Of a stretch of DNA of 18,501 bases, positions 1 through 8,094 are shown piece by piece (within the stretch, counting starts at the first letter, position 1; each line of letters opens with the position of its first letter). The notes below the pieces were generated by a model that was not told the origin of the DNA, ran no database searches, and worked only from the letters and a program-made list of their open reading frames with translations. The stretch comes from Clostridia bacterium (GTDB taxonomy: Bacteria > Bacillota > Clostridia > UMGS1883), in the NCBI GenBank assembly GCA_017441965.1, contig JAFSBF010000144.1, positions 1 through 18,501 on the forward strand, in the 5' to 3' direction. Both the position numbers and the translations under genes were made by a program.

Positions 1-15
1 ATTAACAGAAAGGTG

Positions 16-1320
16 TTAATTAGCTTCTCCTTTTATATCATTAATAAGTCCCTCTATATTTATTTTTACACTTATATCCTTTTCCATAAGCTTTGTTATC
101 TGTTTTATGGCATAAATTGCAGTTGCGTGGTCTTTTCCAAAAATATCTCCTATTTTAGGGAATGAATAGTTTGTAATTTCCCTTATTATATAGATAGATA
201 CCTGACGGGCAAAAGCAATTTCCTTATTTCTTTTTTCAGAATAAATATCCTCTTTTTTAACATTGTAAAATTTGGCACAGCATTCAATGATATAATCGGG
301 GGTTATTTTCTTTTCATTGCTTTCACCGTAATCTTTAAGAGCCTCCATTGCAACATCAATGGTAATTTCCTTATTAATAAGACCGCGGTAAGCAATAACT
401 CTGTTAAATACACCTTCAAGCTCACGAATATTTGACTTTATTTTCTGCGCAATAAATTCTATAATTTCGTCGCTTATAATTATATTTTCATTTTGTGCTT
501 TTTTACGTAAAATAGCAATTCTTGTTTCATAATCAGGCGGCTGAATATCACAGATAAGTCCCCATCCAAATCTTGAACGAAGTCTTTCCTCAAGAGTTCT
601 TATTTCATTCGGCGGTCTGTCGCTTGTAAGAACTATCTGTTTATTAGCTTCGTGAAGTGTGTTAAAGGTGTGGAAAAACTCCTCCTCGGTTGTTGTTTTT
701 CCTGCAATAAACTGAATATCATCTACCAAAAGTACATCTATATTTCTGTATTTATCACGAAACTGCTGATTTGTATTATCCTTAATTGAATTAATAAGCT
801 CATTAGTAAAGGTTTCCGCACTTAAAAACTCGATTTTTGCGTCGGGGTTTTCAGCTTTTATGTAATTTCCTATTGCGTGCATAAGATGTGTTTTTCCAAG
901 GCCCACTCCGCCATAAAGGAAAAGCGGATTGTATGCATATGCAGGTGATTCTGCAACTGCAAGTGAGGCGCTTTGTGCAAAACGGTTTGAATTACCTACT
1001 ACGAAATTATCAAACGTATATTTTTGATAAGTGTTATGATAGTAAGGCTTTTTGTTTTGTGAAGAATAGTTATCTCCAATCACAAATTCAATATTATAAA
1101 TTTTACCCGTTATCTGCGCAACAGTATTTTTTATAAGGTCATAATAGCGCATTTCAACCATATTTTTTATAATAGATGTGCTTACAGAAAAAGTAAGCGT
1201 ATTATCATTCATATTAAGCGGCTTAATATCCTTTATCCACGTGTTAAAACCTACAGGAGTAACCTCTTCCTCCAGGAGAATAAGACACTCTGTCCAAATT
1301 TTGATTAAATCTGATACCAT
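16..1320 (-). CDS. dnaA: Chromosomal replication initiator DnaA
   Basis: DnaA binds DnaA boxes at oriC and, with ATP, opens the duplex and loads the helicase; it also regulates its own gene. The 434-residue protein has the normal four-domain layout: domain I (about 1-82), a short linker, an AAA+ core from about 103 with Walker A GGVGLGKTH (137-145) and Walker B VLLVDD (196-201), and a C-terminal DNA-binding domain from about 338. The length is slightly below the usual 440-450, mainly because the linker is short. The start is ATG at 1320, with AAAGGA at 1335-1330, nine bases upstream. Odd: the helix-turn-helix signature reads IGDIFGKDHATAIYA (390-404), where most DnaA proteins have FGGRDHTTV, so one residue is missing and the first T after DH is A. 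The gene is divergent from rpmH, the usual origin arrangement. dnaN, its usual downstream neighbour, would lie beyond base 1. Identity is certain; the meaning of the changed motif is inference. Confidence 0.98.
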   Translation of the reverse strand: MVSDLIKIWTECLILLEEEVTPVGFNTWIKDIKPLNMNDNTLTFSVSTSIIKNMVEMRYYDLIKNTVAQITGKIYNIEFVIGDNYSSQNKKPYYHNTYQKYTFDNFVVGNSNRFAQSASLAVAESPAYAYNPLFLYGGVGLGKTHLMHAIGNYIKAENPDAKIEFLSAETFTNELINSIKDNTNQQFRDKYRNIDVLLVDDIQFIAGKTTTEEEFFHTFNTLHEANKQIVLTSDRPPNEIRTLEERLRSRFGWGLICDIQPPDYETRIAILRKKAQNENIIISDEIIEFIAQKIKSNIRELEGVFNRVIAYRGLINKEITIDVAMEALKDYGESNEKKITPDYIIECCAKFYNVKKEDIYSEKRNKEIAFARQVSIYIIREITNYSFPKIGDIFGKDHATAIYAIKQITKLMEKDISVKINIEGLINDIKGEAN

Positions 1321-1359
1321 AATAAACAGTCCTTTAATAAAAATAAAAGTTTTAAACAG

Positions 1360-1457
1360 ACCTGTTAATAAAACCTGTTAAAAAGTAGCCAAAATAAGGC
1401 ATATCCACAAAAAAACCTGTTAATAAACCAAAAATATAAATAAAATCTGTTAAAAAC
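1360..1457 (+). repeat. Four direct repeats of a variant DnaA box (AYCTGTTAAWAA)
   Basis: The copies are ACCTGTTAATAAA (1360-1372), ACCTGTTAAAAAG (1373-1385), ACCTGTTAATAAA (1415-1427) and ATCTGTTAAAAAC (1445-1457). The first two abut at a 13-bp period; the others follow at 42 and 30 bp. Read as nonamers, the TGTTAATAA copies differ from the DnaA consensus TGTGNATAA at one position (the second G becomes T), and the TGTTAAAAA copies at two. All point the same way, and the near-canonical box at 1401-1409 points the opposite way. The repeats are seen directly. Their role as DnaA boxes is inferred from location and similarity. Confidence 0.7.
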
Positions 1458-1477
1458 TAAAAATAAACATTCAATTT

Positions 1478-1506
1478 ATTATACCAAATAACAGAGCAAA
1501 ATTCAA
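1478..1506 (-). promoter_or_regulatory. dnaA promoter (sigma-A type, extended -10)
   Basis: On the minus strand, TTGAAT (1506-1501) is followed after exactly 17 bp by TATAAT (1483-1478), preceded by TGG, which makes an extended -10. Transcription would start near 1471, leaving a leader of about 150 nt that contains all the candidate DnaA boxes. That layout suits autoregulation by DnaA. The elements are seen directly; activity is inferred. Confidence 0.75.
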
Positions 1507-1534
1507 CTTAAAATTAAAAAAAATAAAATAATTG

Positions 1535-1563
1535 TTGACAAAAAAGACAAGTTTATGTATACT
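1535..1563 (+). promoter_or_regulatory. rpmH promoter (consensus sigma-A)
   Basis: A perfect TTGACA (1535-1540), a 17-bp spacer and TATACT (1558-1563) form a near-consensus housekeeping promoter. It is divergent from the dnaA promoter and predicts a start near 1570 and a leader of about 68 nt before rpmH. It probably drives the rpmH-rnpA-yidD-yidC-jag run. Confidence 0.85.
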
Positions 1564-1637
1564 AAGTTGGTATCGTTATGGTATGATTGAGAAAAATAGC
1601 CCCTTAAAGGCTTTTATAAAATGAGGAGGTGCACAAA

Positions 1638-1772
1638 ATGCTCAGAACTTATCAGCCAAATGTAAGAAAGAGAAAAAAGGATCACGGCTTTAGAAAAAGA
1701 ATGAGTACCGCTAACGGAAGAAAGGTTCTCAGAAGACGCCGTCAGAGAGGCAGACGTGTTCTTTCTGCTTAA
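1638..1772 (+). CDS. rpmH: 50S ribosomal protein L34
   Basis: This is a 44-residue, extremely basic protein of the large ribosomal subunit. It starts MLRTYQPN and contains [13 protein letters not shown] and [12 protein letters not shown], the invariant body of L34, and ends RVLSA. The length is exactly that of the family. ATG at 1638 has a strong AGGAGG at 1623-1628. It is the first gene after the promoter at 1535-1563, and rnpA follows 34 nt later, the near-universal rpmH-rnpA pairing beside the origin. The second residue is L where most L34 proteins have K, a minor variation. Confidence 0.97.
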   Translation: MLRTYQPNVRKRKKDHGFRKRMSTANGRKVLRRRRQRGRRVLSA

Positions 1773-1806
1773 AAAGGCAGAAAGAACACACTCTGTGTGT
1801 AAAAAA

Positions 1807-2151
1807 ATGAAAACAGTATCCATCAAAGAAAACAGTGATTTTAAAAGGCTTTATTACAGAGGAAAGTCCCAGGTAAAAAAAAGGCTTGTTTTATATTACA
1901 GAAAAAACAGATTTTCGTATAGCAGACTGGGAATAACGGTTTCTCCGAAAGTGGGAAATGCAGTTACAAGAAACAGAGTAAGAAGGCTTTTAAAAGAAAA
2001 TTACCGACTTTTAAAGGGTATATCCACCGGATATGATATTGTAATTGTGGCGAGGAAAAGTGCCGCATTTGCAAATTATGACGAGATAGGAAAAGATTTA
2101 AAGGGTGCGCTTTATGACAGCGGGCTACTTAAAAGGGATGAGCTTGATTAA
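1807..2151 (+). CDS. rnpA: Ribonuclease P protein component
   Basis: RnpA is the protein subunit that helps the RNase P RNA cut 5' leaders from precursor tRNAs. The frame shows the family hallmark [13 protein letters not shown] plus a normal N-terminal block ([12 protein letters not shown]) and the [12 protein letters not shown] strand. Starting at ATG 1807 gives 114 residues, the usual size and N-terminus. That ATG lacks a clear Shine-Dalgarno, so translation may be coupled to rpmH. A GTG at 1756, inside the end of rpmH and just after an AGAGAGG-like sequence, would add 17 residues and is a possible alternative. The gene ends overlapping yidD by 14 nt, consistent with one co-translated operon. 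Confidence 0.94.
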   Translation: MKTVSIKENSDFKRLYYRGKSQVKKRLVLYYRKNRFSYSRLGITVSPKVGNAVTRNRVRRLLKENYRLLKGISTGYDIVIVARKSAAFANYDEIGKDLKGALYDSGLLKRDELD

Positions 2152-2356
2152 AAAAATTATTATATCAATAGTTAAGCTTTACAGAAAATATATATCTCCG
2201 CTTAAAAAACCTTGCTGCCGCTTTACACCGACATGCTCACAATATGCCATTGAGGCTTTTGAGAAGTATGGCGTTTTAAAGGGGCTTTATTTGTCTGTAA
2301 AGAGAATTTTAAGATGTAATCCCTTTTGTAAGGGCGGATATGACCCCGTTCCATAA
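2138..2356 (+). CDS. yidD: Membrane protein insertion efficiency factor YidD
   Basis: This small peripheral membrane protein is thought to help YidC-dependent insertion. From ATG 2138 it is 72 residues. It begins with a hydrophobic/amphipathic helix ([20 protein letters not shown]), followed by the family signature [16 protein letters not shown] and [17 protein letters not shown] with its conserved cysteines. The gene overlaps rnpA by 14 nt, the classic rnpA-yidD-yidC arrangement. In-frame GTG 2105 or ATG 2114 would add up to 11 residues, but these have no counterpart in the usual family N-terminus, so I prefer 2138 although its ribosome binding site (AAAAGGG directly upstream) is poor. Confidence 0.93.
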   Translation: MSLIKKIIISIVKLYRKYISPLKKPCCRFTPTCSQYAIEAFEKYGVLKGLYLSVKRILRCNPFCKGGYDPVP

Positions 2357-2386
2357 CCGCTTTAGGTTAGAAAAAGGAGAAAGAAA

Positions 2387-3220
2387 ATGTATATTTTAGC
2401 AGAGCCGCTTGCCTTTTTGACAAGGCTTATTTATAATTTAATTGAAAATTACGGTATTACTCTTATAATAGTTACTATTCTTATAAGAGTTCTTACAATT
2501 CCGCTTACTGTAATGTCACAGAAAAGTACGGCTAAAACTCAGCTTATTCAGCCTGAACTTCAAAAATTACAGCAAAAATATAAAAATGACAAAGAAAAGC
2601 TCAGCATAGAAATGCAGAAGCTTTATAAAAAGCATGACGTAAATCCTATGGGCGGATGTTTGCCCCTTATAGTGCAGATGTTTGTGCTTTTTGGATTTAT
2701 CCGTGTTGTATATGACCCGCTCAGATATATTCTGCAGCTTAGTGTTGACCAGATTGATAAAATTAAAGAGGCGGTTGGTGCAACCGTTACAACGTATCAG
2801 GTAACGCTTTGCGGTATGGAGGGTGTAAGTGAGCAGATAATTGCCCTTGGTAAAAAGCCTATTAATTTTGATTTTCTGGGAATTGACCTTACACGTATGG
2901 TAAAAGGTAACGAGACGGATTTACTCGTATGGATATTCCCCGTTCTCGCCGTTTTAGCAACTATATGGTCTGCACAGATTTCAAAAAAGCAGATGCAGAC
3001 GGCTAATAACGGTGCAAATGAACAGGCACAGTCAATGTCAAATTCAATGATGACAATAATGCCTATAATGACGGCATTTTTTACGTATACAATGCCTATA
3101 GGAATGTCACTTTACTGGTTTGTTTCAACTGTTGCGCAGATAATTCAGCAGGCAGTTATTACAAAGGTGGTAAACAAGGAACTCGAAAATAAATCTTCTG
3201 AAAGGAAAGATAAAAGATGA
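2387..3220 (+). CDS. yidC: Membrane protein insertase YidC/OxaA/SpoIIIJ
   Basis: YidC inserts proteins into the cytoplasmic membrane alone or with SecYEG. The 277-residue protein is the short Gram-positive type. The first core helix (about 22-42) carries the groove arginine, R34 in ILIR. A charged cytoplasmic helical hairpin (about 45-86) is followed by MGGCLPLIVQMFVLFGF (88-104) and C-terminal membrane helices around 179-197 and 224-260, then a basic tail ending ERKDKR that may touch ribosomes. Odd: there is no signal peptide or lipobox cysteine, which the Bacillus homologues SpoIIIJ and YidC2 have; the protein starts almost at the first core helix. AGGAG lies about eight bases before ATG 2387. 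It overlaps jag by four bases (ATGA), implying translational coupling. Confidence 0.95.
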   Translation: MYILAEPLAFLTRLIYNLIENYGITLIIVTILIRVLTIPLTVMSQKSTAKTQLIQPELQKLQQKYKNDKEKLSIEMQKLYKKHDVNPMGGCLPLIVQMFVLFGFIRVVYDPLRYILQLSVDQIDKIKEAVGATVTTYQVTLCGMEGVSEQIIALGKKPINFDFLGIDLTRMVKGNETDLLVWIFPVLAVLATIWSAQISKKQMQTANNGANEQAQSMSNSMMTIMPIMTAFFTYTMPIGMSLYWFVSTVAQIIQQAVITKVVNKELENKSSERKDKR

Positions 3221-3909
3221 TTATAATAGAAAAAAGCGGCAAGACAATTGACGAAGCCGTTGAAGCAGCTCTCATTGAGCTTGGTGCATCAAAGGACGAG
3301 GTAGAGATAGAAGTAATAAATGAGGGTAAAAGAGGAATTTTAGGACTTGGCGCAGAGGAAGCAAGGGTAAAAGTTTCAATGGAGGAAAATCCTCTTAAAA
3401 AGGCAGAAAACTACGTATCTTCTATATTAAAGAGCTTTGGAATAGATGCAGTTTTAAAATCTTCATATGAGGATGAAACGGTTAATATAGAAATTGTCGG
3501 TGACAGTGAAGAGGTTGGCAAAGTTATAGGAAGAAGGGGAGATACTCTTGATGCGCTCCAGTATCTCACATCACTTGTTGTAAATAAGGGTGAAGAAAAT
3601 TATATAAGGGTTACAATCGATACTGAAAATTACAGAGGTAAGAGAGAAGAAACCCTTAAAAAGCTTGCAAAAAGAATGGCAGGCATTGTTTCAAGAAACA
3701 GAAAGAGCGTTACTCTTGAGCCAATGAACCCGAATGAAAGAAGAATTATACATTCTACACTTCAGGAATATAAAAACATAACTACCTATTCCACGGGTAA
3801 GGACCCCAACCGTTGTATAGTAATAACAACAAAGAAAAAGGAATACGGCAGCGATTATGTATCAAAGTATCGTTATAACCGTAAGGAAAATGAAATAGAA
3901 GGTGTGTGA
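3217..3909 (+). CDS. jag: RNA-binding protein Jag/KhpB (Jag-N, KH, R3H domains)
   Basis: Jag (KhpB, also EloR in streptococci) is an RNA-binding protein that affects cell elongation and division in Firmicutes and is nearly always beside yidC. The 230-residue protein shows all three domains in order. Jag-N (about 1-52) has GKRGILGLG. The KH domain has the nucleic-acid loop VIGRRGDTLDALQYL (103-117). The R3H domain has NPNERRIIHSTLQ (171-183), including the R-x3-H of R175 and H179. The linker between Jag-N and KH is short. The ATG overlaps the yidC stop codon. Transcription probably ends, or is attenuated, at the hairpin that follows. Confidence 0.94.
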   Translation: MIIIEKSGKTIDEAVEAALIELGASKDEVEIEVINEGKRGILGLGAEEARVKVSMEENPLKKAENYVSSILKSFGIDAVLKSSYEDETVNIEIVGDSEEVGKVIGRRGDTLDALQYLTSLVVNKGEENYIRVTIDTENYRGKREETLKKLAKRMAGIVSRNRKSVTLEPMNPNERRIIHSTLQEYKNITTYSTGKDPNRCIVITTKKKEYGSDYVSKYRYNRKENEIEGV

Positions 3910-3951
3910 GAGTGCAAAAAAGGCACTTAGCTCATTAAAAATAGTGTTAAG

Positions 3952-4021
3952 AAAGAGGTGAAAGGTCTTTCTTGTAAGAAAATATTCTTATGAGAAAATA
4001 CTTTTACCTCTTTTTCTTTTT
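3952..4021 (+). terminator. Branched terminator or attenuator between jag and mnmE
   Basis: A 13-bp stem pairs AAAGAGGTGAAAG (3952-3964) with CTTTTACCTCTTT (4001-4013), with one G-T pair, and runs into a T-rich tail to 4020. The 36-nt loop contains its own perfect hairpin, TAAGAA (3975-3980) with TTCTTA (3985-3990). A small separate hairpin, AGTGC/GCACT, lies at 3911-3927. mnmE starts only 14 bases after the tail, so this may attenuate readthrough rather than simply terminate. The structure is seen; the role is inferred. Confidence 0.65.
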
Positions 4022-4034
4022 GAGGGTGATATAA

Positions 4035-5366
4035 ATGTTTGAAAATGATACAATATGTGCACTTTCTACCCCACGTGGAAAGGGTGGTATAGCAGTTATA
4101 AGGGTAAGCGGTGAAAACGCACTCCTGATAACTGAAAAAGTAATAAAATCAAATAAAAAAATTACTGAGGCAGACGGATATACTATAGTTTATGGTAAGG
4201 CAGTTTTTGAAGAAAAGGAAATTGATGAATGTCTTGTATCAGTTTTCAGGGCACCAAATTCATTTACAGGTGAAAATGTGTGTGAAATAAGCTGTCACGG
4301 CTCACCGCTCAGTGTGGAAAGAATAATTGATGCACTGCTTGAAAACGGGGCTTCTATGGCAAAAAAGGGTGAATTTACTAAAAGGGCATTTTTAAACGGT
4401 AAAATGAGTCTTACGCAGGCAGAGGCGGTAAATGATATAATAGAGGCAAAGACGGATAAGGCATTGTTTGCAGCAGTAAACAGACTTGAGGGCGGTATAA
4501 CAAAGCCTATTATTAAAATAAGAGAGTATCTTCTTGATTTATTGGCGGCAATACAGGTTTCAAGTGATTTTCCCGAAGAGGACATTGATACCTTTGCAGG
4601 CGGTGAGCTTAAGGAAAAGCTTGAAACTATAAAAAGTGAGTTGGATGCCCTTAAAAAAACGGCAAGAAGAGGCGAAGCCTTAAATAACGGAATAACGTGT
4701 GCAATCTGCGGAATACCCAATACGGGAAAAAGCTCTCTTTTAAATGCCCTCGTAGAAAAAAAGAAGGCTATTGTAACGGATATAGCAGGTACAACACGTG
4801 ATGTTGTGGAAGAATACACTGATATAGACGGAATTCCCGTTAAATTCGGTGATACGGCAGGAATACGTGAAAGTCAGGACGTTGTGGAAAGCATCGGTGT
4901 TGAAAAATCATTTGATTATATAAAAAATGCCGATATATGCATTTTTGTAACGGAAAGCGGACGTGATCTTACAGAGGAAGAGGAAGAAATACTCGAAAAA
5001 ATAAAAGAAAAGGAATATATTCTTGTAGCAAATAAGGTTGATTTAAAGGATAATATAAAGACAGGATATATAGAAATAAGCGCAAAAAACAATAAGGGAA
5101 TAGAAAACGTCAAAAAAGCTGTTTCTGATATTATAGGAAATACACCGTCTGATGCATTTATAGCAAATGAAAGACAGTATGAAGCAGTGCTGCGGGCATC
5201 AGAAAGCATAAAGAAAGCCATTGATACCATAAATGACGGATTTTTCAGTGACCTTGCGGCAATAGATATAGGTCAGGCTGTTGCATTTTTGGGAGAGGCA
5301 GAGGGTATCAGTATTAATCAGGAAACAGTAAATAAGATATTTGAAAAATTCTGCTTAGGAAAATAA
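4035..5366 (+). CDS. mnmE: tRNA uridine-34 modification GTPase MnmE
   Basis: MnmE, with MnmG, installs the 5-carboxymethylaminomethyl group on wobble uridine 34 of certain tRNAs, using GTP and a folate one-carbon donor. The 443-residue protein has the folate-binding N-domain (about 1-118; opens [22 protein letters not shown]), a helical domain, and an inserted G domain with G1 GIPNTGKSS (226-234), GTTRD (252-256), DTAG (273-276), NKVD (333-336) and SAK (349-351). It ends with the catalytic FCLGK motif (439-443), so it is complete. ATG 4035 follows GAGGGTG with suitable spacing. mnmG begins 13 bases after the stop, giving the standard mnmE-mnmG-rsmG run. Confidence 0.97.
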   Translation: MFENDTICALSTPRGKGGIAVIRVSGENALLITEKVIKSNKKITEADGYTIVYGKAVFEEKEIDECLVSVFRAPNSFTGENVCEISCHGSPLSVERIIDALLENGASMAKKGEFTKRAFLNGKMSLTQAEAVNDIIEAKTDKALFAAVNRLEGGITKPIIKIREYLLDLLAAIQVSSDFPEEDIDTFAGGELKEKLETIKSELDALKKTARRGEALNNGITCAICGIPNTGKSSLLNALVEKKKAIVTDIAGTTRDVVEEYTDIDGIPVKFGDTAGIRESQDVVESIGVEKSFDYIKNADICIFVTESGRDLTEEEEEILEKIKEKEYILVANKVDLKDNIKTGYIEISAKNNKGIENVKKAVSDIIGNTPSDAFIANERQYEAVLRASESIKKAIDTINDGFFSDLAAIDIGQAVAFLGEAEGISINQETVNKIFEKFCLGK

Positions 5367-5379
5367 TAGGAGATGTAAA

Positions 5380-7257
5380 ATGGATAACACATTTAATTAC
5401 GATATAGCCGTTATAGGTGCAGGTCACGCAGGATGCGAGGCGGCACTCGCAGCAGCAAGACTTGGTATGAGGACTATACTTCTGACAATAAATCTTGACT
5501 CGATTGCAAATATGCCGTGTAATCCAAGCATAGGTGGTACGGCAAAGGGACACCTTGTAAGGGAGATAGATGCCCTCGGCGGTGAAATGGGAAAGGTTGC
5601 AGACCTTACAAAATTGCAGACAAGGATGCTCAATCTCAGAAAAGGGCCTGCAGTTCATTCTCTGCGTGCACAGGCAGACAGACGAGCGTATCAGATTGAA
5701 ATGAAAAAGCGCCTTGAGGAACAGGAAAACCTTTATATAAGGCAGGCAGAGGTTAAAGAAATTCAAAAAGATGACGATATATTTACCCTTACTATACATA
5801 CGGGTACGAAATTTTACTCAAAATGCGTTATAATTTCAACGGGAACTTATCTTGAAAGTAAAATTATAATAGGTGAAAGTGCATACAGCGGCGGTCCTGA
5901 TGGACTTTTCCCCTCAAACGGACTTAGTGAAAGTCTTCAAAAATTAGGCGTTCAGATGATGCGCTTTAAAACGGGAACACCGACAAGAGTTCACGCAAGG
6001 AGTGTCGATTTTTCTGTTCTTGAAAAGCAGGAGGGCGATAAAGAAATAGTTCCGTTTTCCTTTGAAACAACAGATGAGGGGGAAAACAAGGTTTGCTGTT
6101 ATCTTACGTACACAAATACGAAGACACACGACATAATAAGGGAAAATCTTCACAGAAGTCCGCTTTTTAACGGTCTTATAGACGGAATAGGCCCGAGATA
6201 CTGCCCCTCAATAGAGGATAAGGTTGTACGCTTTGCAGACAGAGAGCGCCATCAGATATTTATAGAGCCTATGGGTCTTTCTACGCAGGAAATGTATCTG
6301 CAGGGAATGAGTACAAGCCTTCCTGAGGATGTTCAGCTTTCTATGCTTAAAACTATGAAAGGGCTTGAAAATGTTGAAATAATGCGCAGTGCATACGCAA
6401 TAGAGTATGATTGCTGCGACCCGTTGCAGCTAAAGCCTTCACTTGAAATGCGTGAAATACCCGGTCTTTTCGGTGCAGGACAGTTTAACGGAACGAGCGG
6501 CTATGAAGAGGCTGCAGCACAGGGACTTATGGCAGGAATAAATGCGGCAAGAAAACTAAAAGGTCTCCCGAGCATTGTTTTTGACAGAAGTGAAGCATAT
6601 ATAGGCGTACTGATAGATGACCTCGTAACAAAAGGAACGAATGAGCCATACAGAATGCTTACTTCAAGGGCAGAATACAGACTTTTATTGCGTCAGGACA
6701 ATGCAGATTTGCGTCTGACACCCACGGGATATGAAATAGGACTTATCTCAGAAGAAAGGTATAAAAAATTCCTTGAGAAAAAAGATAATATTGAAAAAGA
6801 AATAGAGAGAATAAATTCTGTAAATATACCGCCAACAAAAGAAATCAACGAATATCTGGAAAAAAATGGAAGTCAACTTCTTACAACGGGTATCCGTCTT
6901 GCAGAGCTTATAAGAAGACCTGAGCTTTGCTATGAAGACCTTGCACCATTTGATAAGGAAAGACCTCAGCTTGAAAAAACACATTGGCAGCAGGCGGAAA
7001 TAGCCGTAAAATACGAGGGTTATATAAAAAGGCAGTTCGACCAGGTTGAGCGTTTTGCAAAAAATGAAAAGAAAATGATACCTCAGGATATAGATTATTC
7101 AAAGGTATACGGTCTTCGGACAGAGGCAAGGCAGAAGCTTGAGAAAATGCGCCCCGAAAATATAGGAAGAGCAAGCAGAATAAGCGGTGTAAGCCCTGCT
7201 GACATAGGTGTTCTTCTTATTTACCTTGCAACAAATAAAGACGAAAAGAGGGAATAG
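5380..7257 (+). CDS. mnmG: tRNA uridine-34 modification enzyme MnmG (GidA)
   Basis: MnmG is the FAD- and NADH-using partner of MnmE in wobble-uridine modification. The 625-residue length is typical. The FAD-binding dinucleotide motif [11 protein letters not shown] is at 11-21. The family block [20 protein letters not shown] (45-64) includes Cys47, and [12 protein letters not shown] (271-282) includes Cys275, matching the two functionally important cysteines of the family. [11 protein letters not shown] and [19 protein letters not shown] (429-447) are further hallmarks, and a complete helical C-terminal domain follows. AGGAG precedes ATG 5380. rsmG starts two bases after the stop, so the two are translationally coupled. 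Confidence 0.98.
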   Translation: MDNTFNYDIAVIGAGHAGCEAALAAARLGMRTILLTINLDSIANMPCNPSIGGTAKGHLVREIDALGGEMGKVADLTKLQTRMLNLRKGPAVHSLRAQADRRAYQIEMKKRLEEQENLYIRQAEVKEIQKDDDIFTLTIHTGTKFYSKCVIISTGTYLESKIIIGESAYSGGPDGLFPSNGLSESLQKLGVQMMRFKTGTPTRVHARSVDFSVLEKQEGDKEIVPFSFETTDEGENKVCCYLTYTNTKTHDIIRENLHRSPLFNGLIDGIGPRYCPSIEDKVVRFADRERHQIFIEPMGLSTQEMYLQGMSTSLPEDVQLSMLKTMKGLENVEIMRSAYAIEYDCCDPLQLKPSLEMREIPGLFGAGQFNGTSGYEEAAAQGLMAGINAARKLKGLPSIVFDRSEAYIGVLIDDLVTKGTNEPYRMLTSRAEYRLLLRQDNADLRLTPTGYEIGLISEERYKKFLEKKDNIEKEIERINSVNIPPTKEINEYLEKNGSQLLTTGIRLAELIRRPELCYEDLAPFDKERPQLEKTHWQQAEIAVKYEGYIKRQFDQVERFAKNEKKMIPQDIDYSKVYGLRTEARQKLEKMRPENIGRASRISGVSPADIGVLLIYLATNKDEKRE

Positions 7258-7259
7258 AA

Positions 7260-7964
7260 ATGGATTTAATAAAGGAAGCTGCAAAATTTGACATAGAAAT
7301 CACATCACAAATGCAAAACAGTCTTGAAAAATATGCAGATATGCTGATTTCCTATAATAAAGTTATGAATTTAACGGCTATTACAGAGCCTGATGAAATT
7401 AAGGAAAAGCATTTTCTTGACTCTCTTACCCTTATTACAAGCGGAAAGCTTTTTGAGGGCTGCAGTCTGATTGATATAGGTGCAGGTGCAGGGTTCCCGT
7501 CACTCCCGGTGAAAATAGTGAGGGAGGATATTGACCTTACAATGCTTGATTCCTTAAATAAGCGTATAGGCTTTTTAAATGATGTAATAAGTGAAATAGG
7601 TATAGAAAAAGCACGTGCAATACATTTTCGTGCAGAGGACGGCGGCAGGGATAAAACCCTTCGTGAAAAGTTTGACGTTGCAACGGCACGTGCTGTTGCA
7701 GACCTTGCCGTTCTTTCAGAATATGCACTTCCTTTTGTGAAATTAGGCGGATACTTTGTTGCATTAAAGGGAAATGCGCCCGAGGAAGAAATAAATAATG
7801 CCAAACGTGCCATAAAGGAAATGGGCGGACAAATAGAAGAAGTAAAGGAAGTGGTTTTACCGTCAGGAATTAATCACTGCCTTGTAATAATTAAAAAGAT
7901 AGCTCCGACACCTTCAAAATACCCACGAAAAGCAGGCAAGCCAAGCAAAGAGCCGATTGTTTAA
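7260..7964 (+). CDS. rsmG: 16S rRNA (guanine-527-N7) methyltransferase RsmG (GidB)
   Basis: RsmG transfers a methyl group from S-adenosylmethionine to N7 of G527 in 16S rRNA. The 234-residue protein has the family N-terminal helices with YNKVMNLTAIT (32-42) and HFLDSL (51-56), then the SAM-binding loop IDIGAGAGFPSLPVKI (71-86). LDSLNKRIGFLNDV forms the next Rossmann strand. The C-terminus KYPRKAGKPSKEPI is the conserved end. ATG 7260 has AGAGGG eight bases upstream, inside the end of mnmG. It ends the mnmE-mnmG-rsmG operon. The 123-bp gap that follows contains the noc promoter region and no recognisable terminator. Confidence 0.96.
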   Translation: MDLIKEAAKFDIEITSQMQNSLEKYADMLISYNKVMNLTAITEPDEIKEKHFLDSLTLITSGKLFEGCSLIDIGAGAGFPSLPVKIVREDIDLTMLDSLNKRIGFLNDVISEIGIEKARAIHFRAEDGGRDKTLREKFDVATARAVADLAVLSEYALPFVKLGGYFVALKGNAPEEEINNAKRAIKEMGGQIEEVKEVVLPSGINHCLVIIKKIAPTPSKYPRKAGKPSKEPIV

Positions 7965-8044
7965 AATTGTCACATTAGAGAAAATAGCGAGTTTTTGAAA
8001 GAAAATTGGTGAGAATAAGGCGAAAGTTTTATCTTTAATATCTC

Positions 8045-8094
8045 TTGACAGTGTGGTAAAATAGTATCATAGAAAGGACTGTTTGCTATGATAC
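8045..8094 (+). promoter_or_regulatory. noc promoter region with perfect 9-bp inverted repeat over the start codon
   Basis: Two core promoter possibilities overlap: TTGACA (8045-8050) with TATCAT (8065-8070) at a short 14-bp spacing, or an extended -10 TGG-TAAAAT (8054-8062) with a poor -35. GTATCATAG (8064-8072) and CTATGATAC (8086-8094) are a perfect inverted repeat with a 13-bp centre. The right arm contains the noc ATG, and the ribosome binding site AAAGGA lies in the centre. Half-site centres are 22 bp apart, two DNA turns, so a dimeric operator fits as well as an RNA hairpin. Confidence 0.5.

Larger units (their letters stand above)
1321..1534. other. oriC: Probable origin of replication (oriC), DnaA-box cluster and AT-rich DNA
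   Basis: This A/T-rich stretch between divergent dnaA and rpmH is the usual Firmicutes origin site. It holds one near-canonical DnaA box, ATATCCACA (1401-1409), one mismatch from TTATCCACA. It also holds four direct copies of a variant box, listed separately. Very A/T-rich tracts at 1431-1480 and 1501-1533 are candidate unwinding elements; I could not identify a convincing DnaA-trio array. Position and composition support the call. The exact unwinding site is not determined. Confidence 0.75.

Noticed and set aside
1756..1806. 17-residue N-terminal extension of RnpA from GTG 1756
   Set aside because: The extension has no family counterpart; ATG 1807 gives the normal N-terminus. Kept as an alternative.
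4295..5230. Long minus-strand open frames within mnmE
   Set aside because: Shadows of a clearly conserved plus-strand gene; serine/phenylalanine-rich with no motifs.
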